Positions 8,435 to 18,112 of a stretch of DNA of 32,134 nucleotides are shown here, in pieces. How positions within the stretch are numbered: position 1 is the first letter of the stretch; each line of letters begins with the position of its first letter. Position numbers and translations under genes: made by a program. A model generated the notes under the pieces. It searched no databases, had not been told where the DNA came from, and worked only from the letters and a program-made list of their open reading frames with translations. The stretch is taken from positions 1 through 32,134 of the forward strand of contig JAMCQN010000144.1 of the NCBI GenBank assembly GCA_023382055.1, read 5' to 3'. The stretch is from Chloroflexota bacterium. Lineage in GTDB: Bacteria; Chloroflexota; Anaerolineae; J036; Brachytrichaceae.

Positions 8435-9607
8435 GTGTCTATTGATGATCCGGTTAATCTGAGCTATATGCAGCGGGCGCTGGCGCTTGCCCGCCGCGCC
8501 GAGGGGCGCACCAGTCCGAACCCGCTGGTCGGCGCCGTCATTGTCAGGAACGGACGCATCGTAGGCGAAGGTTATCACAGGCGCGCCGGTGCGCCGCATG
8601 CCGAGATAGAGGCGCTGGGGCAGGCAGGTCAGGCGGCGCGCGGGGCAACAATCTATGTGACGCTTGAGCCTTGCGCCCATCATGGCCGGACGCCCCCTTG
8701 CACGGATGCGCTCATTGCGGCCGGGGTGAGCGAGGTCTTTTATGCCACGGATGACTTGAATCCCCTGGTGCACGGGCGAGGGAAGACACAGCTCCTCGCA
8801 GCGGGCATTGCTGTACATGAGGGTCTATGCCAGGCCGAAGCCTATGAACTTAATCGCCCCTTTTTCAAGCACGTGATCACAGCATTACCCTTTGTGACCG
8901 CCAAGTTTGCGATGAGCCTGGATGGAAAGATCGCTACACGGACGGGTGATTCACGCTGGATTACGAATGACAGTTCCCGGCGCTACGCTCATGAAATGCG
9001 TAATATGACGGACTGCATCCTCGTCGGCGCCGGAACCGTTATCGCAGACGATCCACGCCTTACCACCCGCTTATCAACGGCTTCGGAAATCTCTGCTGAC
9101 AAACTGCCCGCAGAAATACGCCATCCATTGCGGATCGTGGTCGATAGCCGCGGACGCATTCCACTCACAGCAAAGATTTTTGATCCCATGTTGCCGGGCC
9201 AGACTGTTTTAGCGACAACGGCGGCAATTCAACCCGCTTATTGTGCGGCGCTGAGCGGGCAGGGCGTGGATATCTGGAAACTTCCTGCCGCCGAAAACGG
9301 CAAGGTTAGCCTGATGGCGCTTTTGGCGGAGATTGGGCGGCGCGGCATGCTGACGCTGCTGGTCGAAGGGGGCAGTGAACTTTTGGGCGCATTTTTCACG
9401 CAGCGACTTGTAGACCGCGTATGTGCGTTTATCGCTCCCATGATTATCGGTGGGGCGCAGGCGCCCGGCCCGGTAGGCGGAACCGGGATAGCTCTCCTGG
9501 CGGAAGCGATTCGGCTTTCCCTTGTACGGGTGGAGCGCTTGGATGACAACCTATGTCTTGAAGCATTAATAAACTCAGATGCCACATCATTTATACGCAA
9601 GGAGTAA
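8435..9607 (+). CDS. ribD: Bifunctional diaminohydroxyphosphoribosylaminopyrimidine deaminase / 5-amino-6-(5-phosphoribosylamino)uracil reductase
   Basis: RibD performs the second and third steps of riboflavin synthesis after GTP cyclohydrolase II. From the GTG at 8435 it has 390 residues. The deaminase domain (about 1-145) has zinc ligands His55 (with Glu57, HAE), Cys80 and Cys89 (PCAHHGRTPPC). The reductase domain (about 150-390) shows KFAMSLDGKIA, GDSRWITN, VGAGTVIADDP and the LLVEGGSELLGAF motif. I chose GTG 8435 over TTG 8396, which lies in the leader, and over ATG 8468, because family members have several residues before the YMxRAL segment and AAAGGGTGG lies correctly upstream. Its product feeds both RibH and CofH encoded downstream. 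Confidence 0.93.
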   Translation: MSIDDPVNLSYMQRALALARRAEGRTSPNPLVGAVIVRNGRIVGEGYHRRAGAPHAEIEALGQAGQAARGATIYVTLEPCAHHGRTPPCTDALIAAGVSEVFYATDDLNPLVHGRGKTQLLAAGIAVHEGLCQAEAYELNRPFFKHVITALPFVTAKFAMSLDGKIATRTGDSRWITNDSSRRYAHEMRNMTDCILVGAGTVIADDPRLTTRLSTASEISADKLPAEIRHPLRIVVDSRGRIPLTAKIFDPMLPGQTVLATTAAIQPAYCAALSGQGVDIWKLPAAENGKVSLMALLAEIGRRGMLTLLVEGGSELLGAFFTQRLVDRVCAFIAPMIIGGAQAPGPVGGTGIALLAEAIRLSLVRVERLDDNLCLEALINSDATSFIRKE

Positions 9608-9612
9608 CAAGG

Positions 9613-10224
9613 ATGTTTACTGGAATCGTTGAAGAAATAGGAAAGGTCCGTGCGCTGGAACAGGTAGAGGGCGGCTGGTCTCTTACTATCCTGGCCAGTA
9701 CGGTATTGGAATATCTTCGCCTGGGCAACAGCATTGCCGTCAATGGTACATGCCTGACCCTTACAAACTTGACAGCCGACTCATTGACCGTTGGCCTTTC
9801 ACCGGAAACGCTGCGGCGGACCAACCTGGGCGATCTGAAGGCTGGCGATGGCGTGAACCTGGAACGTTCAATGGTTTCTAACGGACGGATCGATGGACAT
9901 TTCGTCCAGGGACACGTGGATGGGACGGGTATCGTGCGCGACTTCCAGCCTGAAGGCGATTCGCTGTGGGTCACGATTGAGGCTGCGCCCGAACTGCTGC
10001 GGTACATTGTCCCGAAAGGCTATATCGCCGTTGACGGCGCCAGCCTGACGGTAGTTGAGGTTCTGCCGGATGTCTTCACCTTTATGCTCATCGCCTATAC
10101 GCAGCGGCACGTCGTATTACCCAGGCGTCCGATTGGCAGCCGGGTCAATCTTGAGGTCGATATTCTGGGCAAGTACGTGGAAAGATTTCTTGGAGGAGGT
10201 AATTATGCCCTTATCAACCATTGA
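9613..10224 (+). CDS. ribE: Riboflavin synthase alpha subunit
   Basis: This enzyme dismutates two 6,7-dimethyl-8-ribityllumazine molecules into riboflavin and 5-amino-6-ribitylaminouracil. The 203-residue protein has two tandem lumazine-binding barrels. The first starts with [10 protein letters not shown] and contains NGTCLTLT. The second begins at [12 protein letters not shown] (about 96-107) and contains [11 protein letters not shown]. The C-terminus [16 protein letters not shown] is typical. AAGGAG lies eight bases before the ATG. The last 20 bases overlap the start of ribBA in another frame, which implies translational coupling. Confidence 0.96.
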   Translation: MFTGIVEEIGKVRALEQVEGGWSLTILASTVLEYLRLGNSIAVNGTCLTLTNLTADSLTVGLSPETLRRTNLGDLKAGDGVNLERSMVSNGRIDGHFVQGHVDGTGIVRDFQPEGDSLWVTIEAAPELLRYIVPKGYIAVDGASLTVVEVLPDVFTFMLIAYTQRHVVLPRRPIGSRVNLEVDILGKYVERFLGGGNYALINH

Positions 10225-11425
10225 AGAAGCGATTGCCGACTTCCGCGCAGGCAAGTTTGTAATTGTCACAGACAATGACGATCGGGAAAATGAAGGTGAT
10301 CTCGTCATTGCGGCGGAATTCGCCACGCCGGAAGCGATCAATTTCATGGCGCGCGAAGCACGCGGGCTGATTTGCCTGCCGATGACGAGTGCGCGGCTGG
10401 ATGCGCTGAACATACCGCTGATGGCGCCGCCCGCTTCAAGCGCAACGCGCTTTGGCACGGCGTTCACTGTTTCCGTCGAAGCGCGGCACGGCGTCACAAC
10501 AGGTATTTCTGCCTATGACCGAGCGAAGACGATCGGCGTGATGATTGATCCAGAAACCCGAAAAGAAGACATCGCTTGCCCGGGTCATGTTTTCCCATTG
10601 CGGGCCGCCCAAAATGGCGTGCTGGAGCGCGCCGGGCACACGGAGGCGTCGGTAGACTTGGCTCGACTTGCGGGCTTATACCCGGCGGCGGTCATTTGTG
10701 AGATCATGAGCGAAGACGGCCGCATGGCGCGGTTTCCGGAACTGCAAACCTTTTCTGCCAGCCATGGATTAAAGATAATCACCATCAGTGATCTGATTGC
10801 TTATCGGCGCCAGCATGATCAGAACGTTCGCCGCCAGATCGAAACGAAGCTGCCCACTGATCTGGGCGAGTTCCGCACCATCGCCTATGAGGACAGCCTG
10901 AATGGAGCGCTGCATCTGGCGCTCGTGTTAGGCGATATGCGTGGACGTGTGCCGCTGGTTCGCTTGCACTCTGAGTGCCTGACCGGTGATGCACTCGGGT
11001 CGGAGCGCTGCGATTGCGGAGCCCAATTACAGGAAGCCAGGCGCCGAATTGCAGCTGCAGGGTTTGGCGTCATTGTCTATCTGCGTCAGGAAGGGCGGGG
11101 TATTGGCCTGCTCAACAAGCTGCGCGCCTACGCATTACAGGATCAGGGCCTGGATACCGTCGAGGCAAACCATCAGCTTGGATTCCCTGCTGACCTGCGG
11201 CATTACGGCTGCGCTGCGCAGATTCTACGTGACCTCGGACTGCTCCGTATCCGTCTGCTGACAAACAATCCGTGCAAGGTTGAGAGCTTGCAGCAAAATG
11301 GGATTACCGTCGTGGAACAGGTGCCCCTGGTTATCCCGCCAACGCCAGGCAGCAGGCGTTATCTGAGGACCAAGCGCGAAAAAATGGGACATCTGCTGCC
11401 GCTGCCAAATGCGCAAGATGCCTGA
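10205..11425 (+). CDS. ribBA: Bifunctional 3,4-dihydroxy-2-butanone-4-phosphate synthase / GTP cyclohydrolase II
   Basis: RibBA supplies both precursors of the riboflavin pathway. The 406-residue protein has an N-terminal DHBP synthase domain (about 1-200) with [11 protein letters not shown] (RENEGD at 27-32) and [16 protein letters not shown]. The C-terminal GTP cyclohydrolase II domain (about 205-400) has zinc ligands Cys258, Cys269 and Cys271 ([16 protein letters not shown]), RQEGRGIGL and LLTNNPCK. The open frame extends upstream inside ribE, but the ATG at 10205 has a strong GGAGGAGGT five bases upstream and gives the normal N-terminus. It overlaps ribE by 20 bases. The GTP cyclohydrolase II domain also supplies the shared precursor for Fo. 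Confidence 0.96.
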   Translation: MPLSTIEEAIADFRAGKFVIVTDNDDRENEGDLVIAAEFATPEAINFMAREARGLICLPMTSARLDALNIPLMAPPASSATRFGTAFTVSVEARHGVTTGISAYDRAKTIGVMIDPETRKEDIACPGHVFPLRAAQNGVLERAGHTEASVDLARLAGLYPAAVICEIMSEDGRMARFPELQTFSASHGLKIITISDLIAYRRQHDQNVRRQIETKLPTDLGEFRTIAYEDSLNGALHLALVLGDMRGRVPLVRLHSECLTGDALGSERCDCGAQLQEARRRIAAAGFGVIVYLRQEGRGIGLLNKLRAYALQDQGLDTVEANHQLGFPADLRHYGCAAQILRDLGLLRIRLLTNNPCKVESLQQNGITVVEQVPLVIPPTPGSRRYLRTKREKMGHLLPLPNAQDA

Positions 11426-11441
11426 TAAAGGACAATGAAAA

Positions 11442-11921
11442 ATGGGTAAAAACTACGAGGGTAGCTTCATTGGAACCGGTTTAAAGTTTTGCATCGTCAT
11501 TTCCCGCTTTAACGACTTTGTCGGGAAGGATCTATTGCGTGGCGCGCAGGATAGCCTGCAACGTCATGGCGTTTCGCCCGACGCTATTGATGTAGCCTGG
11601 GTGCCAGGAGCTTTTGAGATACCCCTGGCGGCTAAATGCATCGCGGAAAGCCGACGCTATCAAGCGATTATCTGTCTTGGGGTTGTTATTCGCGGCGCGA
11701 CTGCTCACTTTGAGCATGTTGCCGGACAGGTTGCCGGCGGTATCGCTGCAACCGCCCTGGCCACGGCAGTTCCGATTCTCTTTGGCGTACTGACTACCGA
11801 AACGATTGAGCAAGCCATCGAACGCGCCGGCGCAAAATCCGGCAATAAAGGCGCAGAGGCGGCGATGGCAGCCCTTGAAATGGTCAACTTGTTGCAGGCT
11901 ATAAAAGCTGACCGCTGCTGA
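11442..11921 (+). CDS. ribH: 6,7-dimethyl-8-ribityllumazine synthase
   Basis: RibH condenses 5-amino-6-ribitylaminouracil with dihydroxybutanone phosphate. The 159 residues show the family features in order: SRFNDFV (about 21-27), VPGAFEIP (about 54-61), [14 protein letters not shown] (about 80-93, with the catalytic histidine), [12 protein letters not shown] and [10 protein letters not shown] near the end. The subunits normally form pentamers or icosahedral capsids in the cytoplasm. The stop overlaps the cofG start by one base (TGATG), so translation of the riboflavin and Fo genes appears coupled. Confidence 0.96.
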   Translation: MGKNYEGSFIGTGLKFCIVISRFNDFVGKDLLRGAQDSLQRHGVSPDAIDVAWVPGAFEIPLAAKCIAESRRYQAIICLGVVIRGATAHFEHVAGQVAGGIAATALATAVPILFGVLTTETIEQAIERAGAKSGNKGAEAAMAALEMVNLLQAIKADRC

Positions 11922-13183
11922 TGCGTCAGTTCACATATAAAAGCGAGGATCATACCGATATTATGGTGAGTTCGCCAATAGCGCGCCCCAGTGAGGGGGT
12001 GCGCCCACATATCCAGGAATTGCTCGACCGTGCGCTCGCTGGCGATTTCATTTCACAAGATGATGCTTACACGCTGATCCAGGCGCAAGAAACCGAACTC
12101 CCTGTGCTGTGCGGCGTGGCTGCCACCCTGTGCAACCGGCGCAAGAGCCGCGCCATCACATATTCGCGCAAAGTGTTTGTCCCACTGACTACGCTCTGCC
12201 GCGACAAGTGCGGGTACTGCACTTTTGTAAAATCTCCGGGCGACCCAGCCGCGCGTACTCTTACGCCGGACGAAGTCCTCGCCATTGCTGAGTCCGGTCG
12301 CCGGGCAGGCTGCAAAGAAGCGCTATTCAGCCTTGGTGAACGCCCCGAACTCCAGCATTCATTGGCGCGTGAACACCTGCGGCTGCTGGGTTATCCTACC
12401 ATGCTGGCTTACTTGCGTGCCATGTGTGAACTCGTACTCACAAAAACCGGCCTGCTGCCGCATGCGAACCCCGGCACACTGTCGAGGGAGGAGATTGCAG
12501 ACCTCCGCGCTATGAACGTAAGCATGGGCATGATGCTGGAGAGTACGAGTGCCCGGCTGACTGAGCGCAGCCAGGCTCACTTTGGCTGTCCGGACAAGTT
12601 GCCAGGCGTCCGGCTGGCGACGTTACGCGCGGCCGGCGAGCTGGCTGTCCCTTTCACCACTGGCATCTTGATCGGCATCGGTGAAACCCGCATGGAGCGC
12701 ATCGACGCACTCTGCGCTATTCGTGATATCCAGGCCGAGTACGGGCACATTCAAGAAGTCATCGTGCAGAATTTTCGCGCCAAACCCGGCACGCGCATGG
12801 TCAACTGCGCCGAACCGAGCATGAAAGAAATGATGCGCACCCTGGCCGTTGCACGACTCATTCTCGGCGCTTCAATGAACTTGCAGGCGCCGCCCAATCT
12901 GACGCCCGGCGAATATGGCGCCTTTCTAGGCGCCGGGATCAACGATTGGGGCGGCGTCTCACCTGTCACCCCTGACCACATCAACCCTGAGGCTGTGTGG
13001 CCTAATGTCGTCGAATTGCGGCAGGTCACTGCTCAACGGGGTTATACCTTGCGTGAGCGATTGGCTATCTATCCTGACTATGTTCGTAACCCCACGCGCT
13101 GGCTGGATGAAAGTCTGCGCCCGCGCGTGGCGGCGTGGATTGATTCTGAAGGTCTCGTCAAATCGGAGGCGACTCAATGGTGA
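11921..13183 (+). CDS. cofG: 7,8-didemethyl-8-hydroxy-5-deazariboflavin (Fo) synthase subunit CofG
   Basis: CofG is the radical SAM half of Fo synthase. It cyclises the adduct made by CofH into Fo, the chromophore of coenzyme F420. The 420-residue sequence has the radical SAM cluster Cys93-x3-Cys97-x2-Cys100 (CRDKCGYC), [51 protein letters not shown] and [22 protein letters not shown]-like features of CofG rather than CofH. The ATG at 11921 overlaps the ribH stop. No strong ribosome binding site precedes it, and ATG 11963 is an alternative that would shorten the N-terminus by 14. It lies between ribH and cofH inside the FMN-riboswitch operon. Confidence 0.93.
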   Translation: [420 protein letters not shown]

Positions 13184-14334
13184 ACGGCAATGGCATGCTC
13201 AATGGCTTACTTTCCGGGCTTAATCCAGCGGTGGCTCGCATTCTTGACCGCGCGCTGGAGGAACGAGAGATCACCGTCGAAGAGGCTGAAATACTTTTCG
13301 GGCTTACCGGTCGGGAACTATTCGGGCTGATGCTTGTGGCCGATGAGTTGCGCCGGCGCGCCGTTGGGGAGATTGTGACTTACGTCACCGTCCGTAATAT
13401 CAACTTTACCAATATCTGCTATACCGGTTGCCGCTTCTGCGCTTTTGCCAAGCATTTGGGAGACACCGATGCCGAGTGGATGTCGCTTGATGAAGTCGCT
13501 GACCGGGCCGAGGAGGCTTGGCGCGCCGGGGCTACTGAGGTGTGCATGCAGGGCGGATTGCATCCGAAGATGGAAGGGAATCATTACCGTGAACTGATTT
13601 TAGCCATCAAAGCCCGCGCGCCTGAAATGCATATTCACGCCTTTTCGCCATTTGAAATCCAGTACGGGGCGCAACGAAGCGGGTTAAGCCATGCCGATTT
13701 TCTGAAAATGCTTAAAGATGCCGGCCTCGGCTCTATTCCCGGGACGGCGGCAGAAATCCTTGATAGTGAAATTCGGCAGCGCTTAACTAAAAACAAGCTC
13801 AGCGCCGAGCAATGGGTGGAGATCGTCACCACCGCGCATCGGCTGGGCATCCGCTCGACTTCGACGATCATGTACGGTCACATCGATACGCCACGTCAAT
13901 GGGCCGCGCACCTGGCATTGCTCCGAGACATTCAGCGTGATACCGGCGGATTCACCGAGTTCGTTCCGCTGGGCTTCATTCATCACAACGCGCCGATTTA
14001 CCTGGATGGCGAATCCCGCCCCGGTCCAACCGGTCTCGAAGACCTGCGTATGCATGCTGTTGCCCGCATCATGCTGCACAACTTCATCCCGAACATTCAG
14101 GTTTCGTGGGTGAAACTGGGCCCCAAGTTTGCTCAGATGTGTTTGAACGCCGGGGCCAACGACTTCGGCGGGACACTGATGAACGAGACGATTTCACGCT
14201 CGGCTGGTTCATCCTATGGCGAGTACATGCCGCCCGAGGAATTCCAACGGTTGATATGGGACTTGGGCCGGATTCCCGCGCAACGCAGCACGGCGTATAA
14301 GTTGCTGAAGGTGTTTGATCCGGCGCTATCATGA
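13177..14334 (+). CDS. cofH: 5-amino-6-(D-ribitylamino)uracil-L-tyrosine 4-hydroxyphenyl transferase (Fo synthase subunit CofH)
   Basis: CofH is the first half of Fo synthase. It joins the hydroxyphenyl-methylene part of tyrosine to 5-amino-6-ribitylaminouracil, the intermediate made by RibD and a phosphatase. The 385-residue protein has the radical SAM motif Cys81-x3-Cys85-x2-Cys88 (CYTGCRFC), CMQGGLHP, HAFSPFEI, GLGSIPGTAAEIL, TSTIMYGH, FVPLGFIHHNAP, VSWVKLGP and GANDFGGTLMNE, all typical. The ATG overlaps the cofG stop by seven bases and has GGAGG eight bases upstream. The genes for later F420 steps (cofC, cofD, cofE) are not in the window. Confidence 0.94.
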   Translation: MVNGNGMLNGLLSGLNPAVARILDRALEEREITVEEAEILFGLTGRELFGLMLVADELRRRAVGEIVTYVTVRNINFTNICYTGCRFCAFAKHLGDTDAEWMSLDEVADRAEEAWRAGATEVCMQGGLHPKMEGNHYRELILAIKARAPEMHIHAFSPFEIQYGAQRSGLSHADFLKMLKDAGLGSIPGTAAEILDSEIRQRLTKNKLSAEQWVEIVTTAHRLGIRSTSTIMYGHIDTPRQWAAHLALLRDIQRDTGGFTEFVPLGFIHHNAPIYLDGESRPGPTGLEDLRMHAVARIMLHNFIPNIQVSWVKLGPKFAQMCLNAGANDFGGTLMNETISRSAGSSYGEYMPPEEFQRLIWDLGRIPAQRSTAYKLLKVFDPALS

Positions 14335-14834
14335 AACACCAAATATACTTAGCGTTGGGCACAAACCTCGGCGACAAATCGCACAACCTGACCGAAGCCC
14401 TGCGTCATTTACAAGAATCGGTTACACTGAACGGCGTTTCATCATGTTATGACACACCGCCCTGGGGTATTACCGATCAGCCCCGCTTCCTGAATATGGC
14501 CTGTAGTGGAGCAACCGCCCTTACCCCACAGGAACTTCTGGCCTTCGTCAAAGATATCGAGGCGGGCATGGGTCGCCATAAAGAGATTCGCAATGGCCCG
14601 CGCGTCATCGACATCGACATTCTTTTCTACGATGATTGTGTGCTCCATGAGGAAAGGTTGACAATTCCTCACCCGCGCCTGCACGAGCGCGCCTTTGTTC
14701 TAGGTCCCCTGGCGGATATTGCAGGGGATGTCGTGCATCCTCTGACCAAAAAGACCGTTGCAGAAATGCTGAAAACGGTTGATCTTCAGGGCATAGAACG
14801 ACTGCCGCTTGACCTATCCAGCTTTATCTCCTGA
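14331..14834 (+). CDS. folK: 6-hydroxymethyl-7,8-dihydropterin pyrophosphokinase
   Basis: FolK transfers pyrophosphate from ATP to 6-hydroxymethyl-dihydropterin, preparing it for FolP. The 167-residue sequence has LALGTNLGDKSHNL at the N-terminus, YDTPPWG, QPRFLNMA, and the signature GPRVIDIDILFYDD (about 88-101) with the two metal-binding aspartates. IPHPRLHERAFVLGPLADI closes the active site. The ATG overlaps the cofH stop in an ATGA arrangement, so it is translationally coupled to the Fo genes. Neither folB nor folE lies in the operon, so the pterin substrate must be made elsewhere. Confidence 0.95.
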   Translation: MKHQIYLALGTNLGDKSHNLTEALRHLQESVTLNGVSSCYDTPPWGITDQPRFLNMACSGATALTPQELLAFVKDIEAGMGRHKEIRNGPRVIDIDILFYDDCVLHEERLTIPHPRLHERAFVLGPLADIAGDVVHPLTKKTVAEMLKTVDLQGIERLPLDLSSFIS

Positions 14835-14840
14835 GGTTGT

Positions 14841-15746
14841 ATGGCTACTTATAAAGCGCCTTCAATGATGCTGGGTTCAGCGCTATTTGAGTGGGGCCGC
14901 CAAACTTACGTTATGGGGATTGTTAATGTAACTTCTGACTCGTTTTCAGGCGACGGTTTGCTGCGTGAGCCAGGCGACCCGGTTGCAACGGCTGTGGCGC
15001 AAGCGAAAGCTCAGGTCGCAGCAGGGGCTCACCTGATTGACGTGGGCGGCGAGTCGACTCGCCCTGGCGGTGTACCCGTTTCACAAGAAGAAGAATTGCA
15101 GCGGGTCATTCCCGTGATCCGGGCGCTGGTGCGTGAGATCAATATACCTGTCTCGATTGACACCAGCAAATCCGCAGTGGCTCAACAAGCTGTCGAGGCG
15201 GGCGCCTTGCTGGTCAACGACGTGTGGGGATTGCAATTGGCTCCCGACATAGCGCATGTTATAGCCAAACACAAAGTCGGTGTCGTCTTAATGCACAATC
15301 GCAGTATGCCTGGTTATGCGGTCCAGGAAGGGCGTTTAGGGGGCCATTACGTCGGCATAGAATACGGCGACCTGATGAGCGACATCATGCGCGAATTGGA
15401 GAAGTCGTTGGACTTGGCCCACAAAGCTCGTATACCAACGGAACAGATCATCATTGATCCAGGGTTCGGTTTCGGTAAAACAGTGCAGCAGAACATGGAG
15501 CTTTTAGACCGACTAGGCGAATTACAGCAATTGGGCTATCCGATTCTTGTTGGTCCATCGCGCAAATCATTTATCGGTCATGTCCTCAATCTGCCTCCTG
15601 AGCAGCGTTTAGAAGGGACGGCAGCAGCGGTCACACTGGCAATTGATCGCGGCGCAGACATCGTGCGTGTGCATGACGTAGCGGCGATGAGCCGCGTTGC
15701 GCGCCTGACAGACGCCGTAACACGCAATCGAAAGCCAGAACACTAA
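14841..15746 (+). CDS. folP: Dihydropteroate synthase
   Basis: FolP condenses the FolK product with p-aminobenzoate to dihydropteroate. The 301-residue TIM-barrel protein shows the expected landmarks. These are [15 protein letters not shown] (about 26-40, usually NVTPDSFSDGG), [29 protein letters not shown], a VGVVLMHNR strand, [13 protein letters not shown] and GPSRKSFIG, ending with RVHDVAAM. It follows folK by six bases; the GAGGT overlapping the folK stop serves as ribosome binding site. It is the last gene of the plus-strand operon and converges on pduX with a 30-base gap containing only a weak 4-bp GGGC/GCCC hairpin. Confidence 0.95.
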   Translation: MATYKAPSMMLGSALFEWGRQTYVMGIVNVTSDSFSGDGLLREPGDPVATAVAQAKAQVAAGAHLIDVGGESTRPGGVPVSQEEELQRVIPVIRALVREINIPVSIDTSKSAVAQQAVEAGALLVNDVWGLQLAPDIAHVIAKHKVGVVLMHNRSMPGYAVQEGRLGGHYVGIEYGDLMSDIMRELEKSLDLAHKARIPTEQIIIDPGFGFGKTVQQNMELLDRLGELQQLGYPILVGPSRKSFIGHVLNLPPEQRLEGTAAAVTLAIDRGADIVRVHDVAAMSRVARLTDAVTRNRKPEH

Positions 15747-15776
15747 CGGGCAGCGCCCAGTTCATACCTACCGCGC

Positions 15777-16706
15777 TTAGCCAAGCAAACCCCCAGCGCT
15801 CCACTGGCTGCGCTCATCGGGTACCCGGCGTTGGGTGATGCCGTTTTGCGCGCGTCCTACCCCTTCGCACGCCGTGTGCGTAAAAACGACATCGCCCGCG
15901 AACCGCCGGCGCAGCCACGCGATGGCGTCGAGCGCGGCGAAGTCAGTGTCAAACACGATACCGACGATTGACCCGCTGTGAGCGCGCACCGGCCCGTAGG
16001 CGTGCAATGCCTGAGCCCAACCCATTGCCTGTTCAACCAGGCGGGACGCCGCCACCTGCTGGTAGGCGCTGGCGCTCAGCCGCGCCGCCGCGCCGATATA
16101 CTCCGCGCTACGACGGCGCAATCCTTCGCCCATCAACGCCAGTGATTCCCGTGTCTGCGGCTCGAGCACCCTCACCCTCTGCAGGTCAAGCTTGCGGTTA
16201 AAGATCACCGTGTCCACCGACTCACCGGGATCAAGAATGACCAGGGGCAGGCATACTCCCTCTCCAAGCGGCCGGTGCCATTCACCGGAACGATAGGCGA
16301 ACAACGACCAGCCGGGGAACATGATACCGTCGGACGGCTCGATCTCGCACGCCAGGCGGCCGAGCTGCTCGGGTGACAGTTCAGCGCCCAACGCAGCCGC
16401 CATCGCCACACTGACGCCGACGATGTCCGCCGTGCTGGAGGCGTACCCGCGCCCGCGCGGCAGCGGGTTGAGGATATCCACCTTGGCGCCGGCATGAGCC
16501 TGACCCAGCAGTGCACGCACGCGCTCCAGCGCACACGCGGCCTTCGTGCAGCCAGCGGGCAGGCACACACTCCCATCGGCGCTGCGTGTGAGCCTGACCT
16601 CGATGCGCCGGTCAATGGGACACGACACCAGGACGGCCTCGCCGTCCAGCCAGCCTTGCACCCATTCACCGCATGTGCCCGCCACCCGCACCGTCACCGG
16701 CAGCAC
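15777..16706 (-). CDS. pduX: L-threonine kinase, PduX-like GHMP kinase
   Basis: PduX phosphorylates L-threonine; CobD then decarboxylates the product to aminopropanol phosphate, the linker of the cobalamin nucleotide loop. The GHMP-kinase ATP-binding motif [17 protein letters not shown] lies in the first half of the protein. An N-terminal [11 protein letters not shown] and a C-terminal [11 protein letters not shown] segment are characteristic of this kinase group. The upstream open frame is long, but it overlaps cbiA and is compositionally odd. I place the start at the GTG at 16706, preceded by GGGAGG, giving 309 residues and a 13-base overlap with the cbiA stop. Nearby GTGs at 16697 and 16691 are alternatives. 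It is the last gene of the cobalamin operon. Confidence 0.82.
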   Translation of the reverse strand: MLPVTVRVAGTCGEWVQGWLDGEAVLVSCPIDRRIEVRLTRSADGSVCLPAGCTKAACALERVRALLGQAHAGAKVDILNPLPRGRGYASSTADIVGVSVAMAAALGAELSPEQLGRLACEIEPSDGIMFPGWSLFAYRSGEWHRPLGEGVCLPLVILDPGESVDTVIFNRKLDLQRVRVLEPQTRESLALMGEGLRRRSAEYIGAAARLSASAYQQVAASRLVEQAMGWAQALHAYGPVRAHSGSIVGIVFDTDFAALDAIAWLRRRFAGDVVFTHTACEGVGRAQNGITQRRVPDERSQWSAGGLLG

Positions 16707-18112
16707 GGCGCCTCCCGGCAGAAACCGATAAAGCGCGTCGCCATCTCCGGCGCAGCCAGGAAGTGGGTGTGCACGTAGGTGGCCCACAGGTTGCCTACAC
16801 AGGCGCCATCGAGCTGGGGCGGTCCGGCCTGACCACCTTTCGGCTGCAGCAGGAACGCGGCAGGCAACGTCGCCGGTCGGTCCTGCCAGACGGAATAGTG
16901 GAACTCGTGGCCTCGCACGCATTTGCCCGCGGCAAGTACCGGGCCACTGTGCGCGGCTTGAGCCAGTCGGTAGCCCATGGTCAGTTTCGCGGTCATGGCG
17001 CTGCGGCCAGGCAGCAGCCCCACCATTGGCCAGGCGGAGCCGTCACGCTGCACCAGCGCTTCGGTCAGATACATCAGCCCACCGCACTCGGCCAGCATGG
17101 GCAGGCCGCACTCATGCGCCCTGCGGAGCTGCGCCCGCATCGACTCATTGGAGCTCAACTGCTCTGCATATAGCTCAGGGAATCCACCGCTCAGGATGAC
17201 CCCGCGAGTGCCCCGCGGCAGTGTTCGGTCACGCAAGGGACTGAAAAAAGCGATACGCGCCCCGGCCTCTTCGAGAAGTTCCAGGTTCTCGGGGTAAATG
17301 AAAGAGAAGGCATCGTCGCGCGCTACAGCGACGACGGGCGGTTCACCAGCAGCGGGCCAGACGCGGCTTACGTCACTGTCGCTCGCAGGTTCTGTGGCGA
17401 ACGGCAACAACGTGGCGCAATCCACGGGCTGCGCCGCCTTAAGCAGGGCGTCAAGGTTGATATACCGCTCAACCGTCTCGCGAGCCGCCGCGATGAAGGC
17501 ATGCCATTCGCCGGCCTCCGCCGTAGGCACGAGGCCTAAATGGCGCTCAGGGAGGCAGAGCGCGTCCTGGCGCGGAATCCAGCCAAAGCATGGGCGCCCG
17601 GTCGCAGCCTCTATCGCCGCAGCCACGCCGCACCCATGCGACTCACTCCCCACACGGTTGACAATGAAGCCGACAATGTTTACGTCCCGGTCGAATGCCA
17701 TGAGCCCAAGCGCCGCCGCCCCTGCGCTGCGCGCCATCTTAGCCGCGTCGATGACGGCGACCACCGCTGCGCCAAGCCGCTTGGCGATTTCGGCGGTGCT
17801 GCCAGACTCGCCATCGTAGCGCGCGCCATCATATAGTCCCATCACGCCTTCGATAACGGCGCAATCCGTACCGCGCGTGGCGCGGAGAAACAGTTGCAGC
17901 CACCGGTCATCCGTGAGCATCCATGAATCCAGGTTCCGACAAGGCACACCGGCAGCGAGCGAGTGATAGCTCGGGTCGATATAGTCCGGCCCAACCTTAA
18001 ACGGTGCGACGCGCAGCCCGCGCGAAACCAACGCCGCAACCAGCCCTGCCGTCAGCGTGGTCTTGCCGCTGCCACTCATGAGCGCTGTGACAAGTATCGG
18101 GGCGACGTTCAT
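16694..18112 (-). CDS. cbiA: Cobyrinate a,c-diamide synthase
   Basis: CbiA amidates the a and c side chains of cobyrinate using glutamine and ATP. The 472-residue protein has an N-terminal dethiobiotin-synthetase-like P-loop MSGSGKTT (12-19), KVGPDYIDP, IEGVMGLYDG and a C-terminal class I glutamine amidotransferase domain with GVILSGGFPE and the nucleophile Cys343 in LAECGGLMYL. Because the context is cobalt-early, cobyrinate rather than hydrogenobyrinate is the inferred substrate. The ATG at 18112 overlaps the cobA stop in an ATGA arrangement and gives the normal N-terminus, whereas the open frame runs 23 codons further upstream inside cobA. Confidence 0.94.
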   Translation of the reverse strand: MNVAPILVTALMSGSGKTTLTAGLVAALVSRGLRVAPFKVGPDYIDPSYHSLAAGVPCRNLDSWMLTDDRWLQLFLRATRGTDCAVIEGVMGLYDGARYDGESGSTAEIAKRLGAAVVAVIDAAKMARSAGAAALGLMAFDRDVNIVGFIVNRVGSESHGCGVAAAIEAATGRPCFGWIPRQDALCLPERHLGLVPTAEAGEWHAFIAAARETVERYINLDALLKAAQPVDCATLLPFATEPASDSDVSRVWPAAGEPPVVAVARDDAFSFIYPENLELLEEAGARIAFFSPLRDRTLPRGTRGVILSGGFPELYAEQLSSNESMRAQLRRAHECGLPMLAECGGLMYLTEALVQRDGSAWPMVGLLPGRSAMTAKLTMGYRLAQAAHSGPVLAAGKCVRGHEFHYSVWQDRPATLPAAFLLQPKGGQAGPPQLDGACVGNLWATYVHTHFLAAPEMATRFIGFCREAPCCR

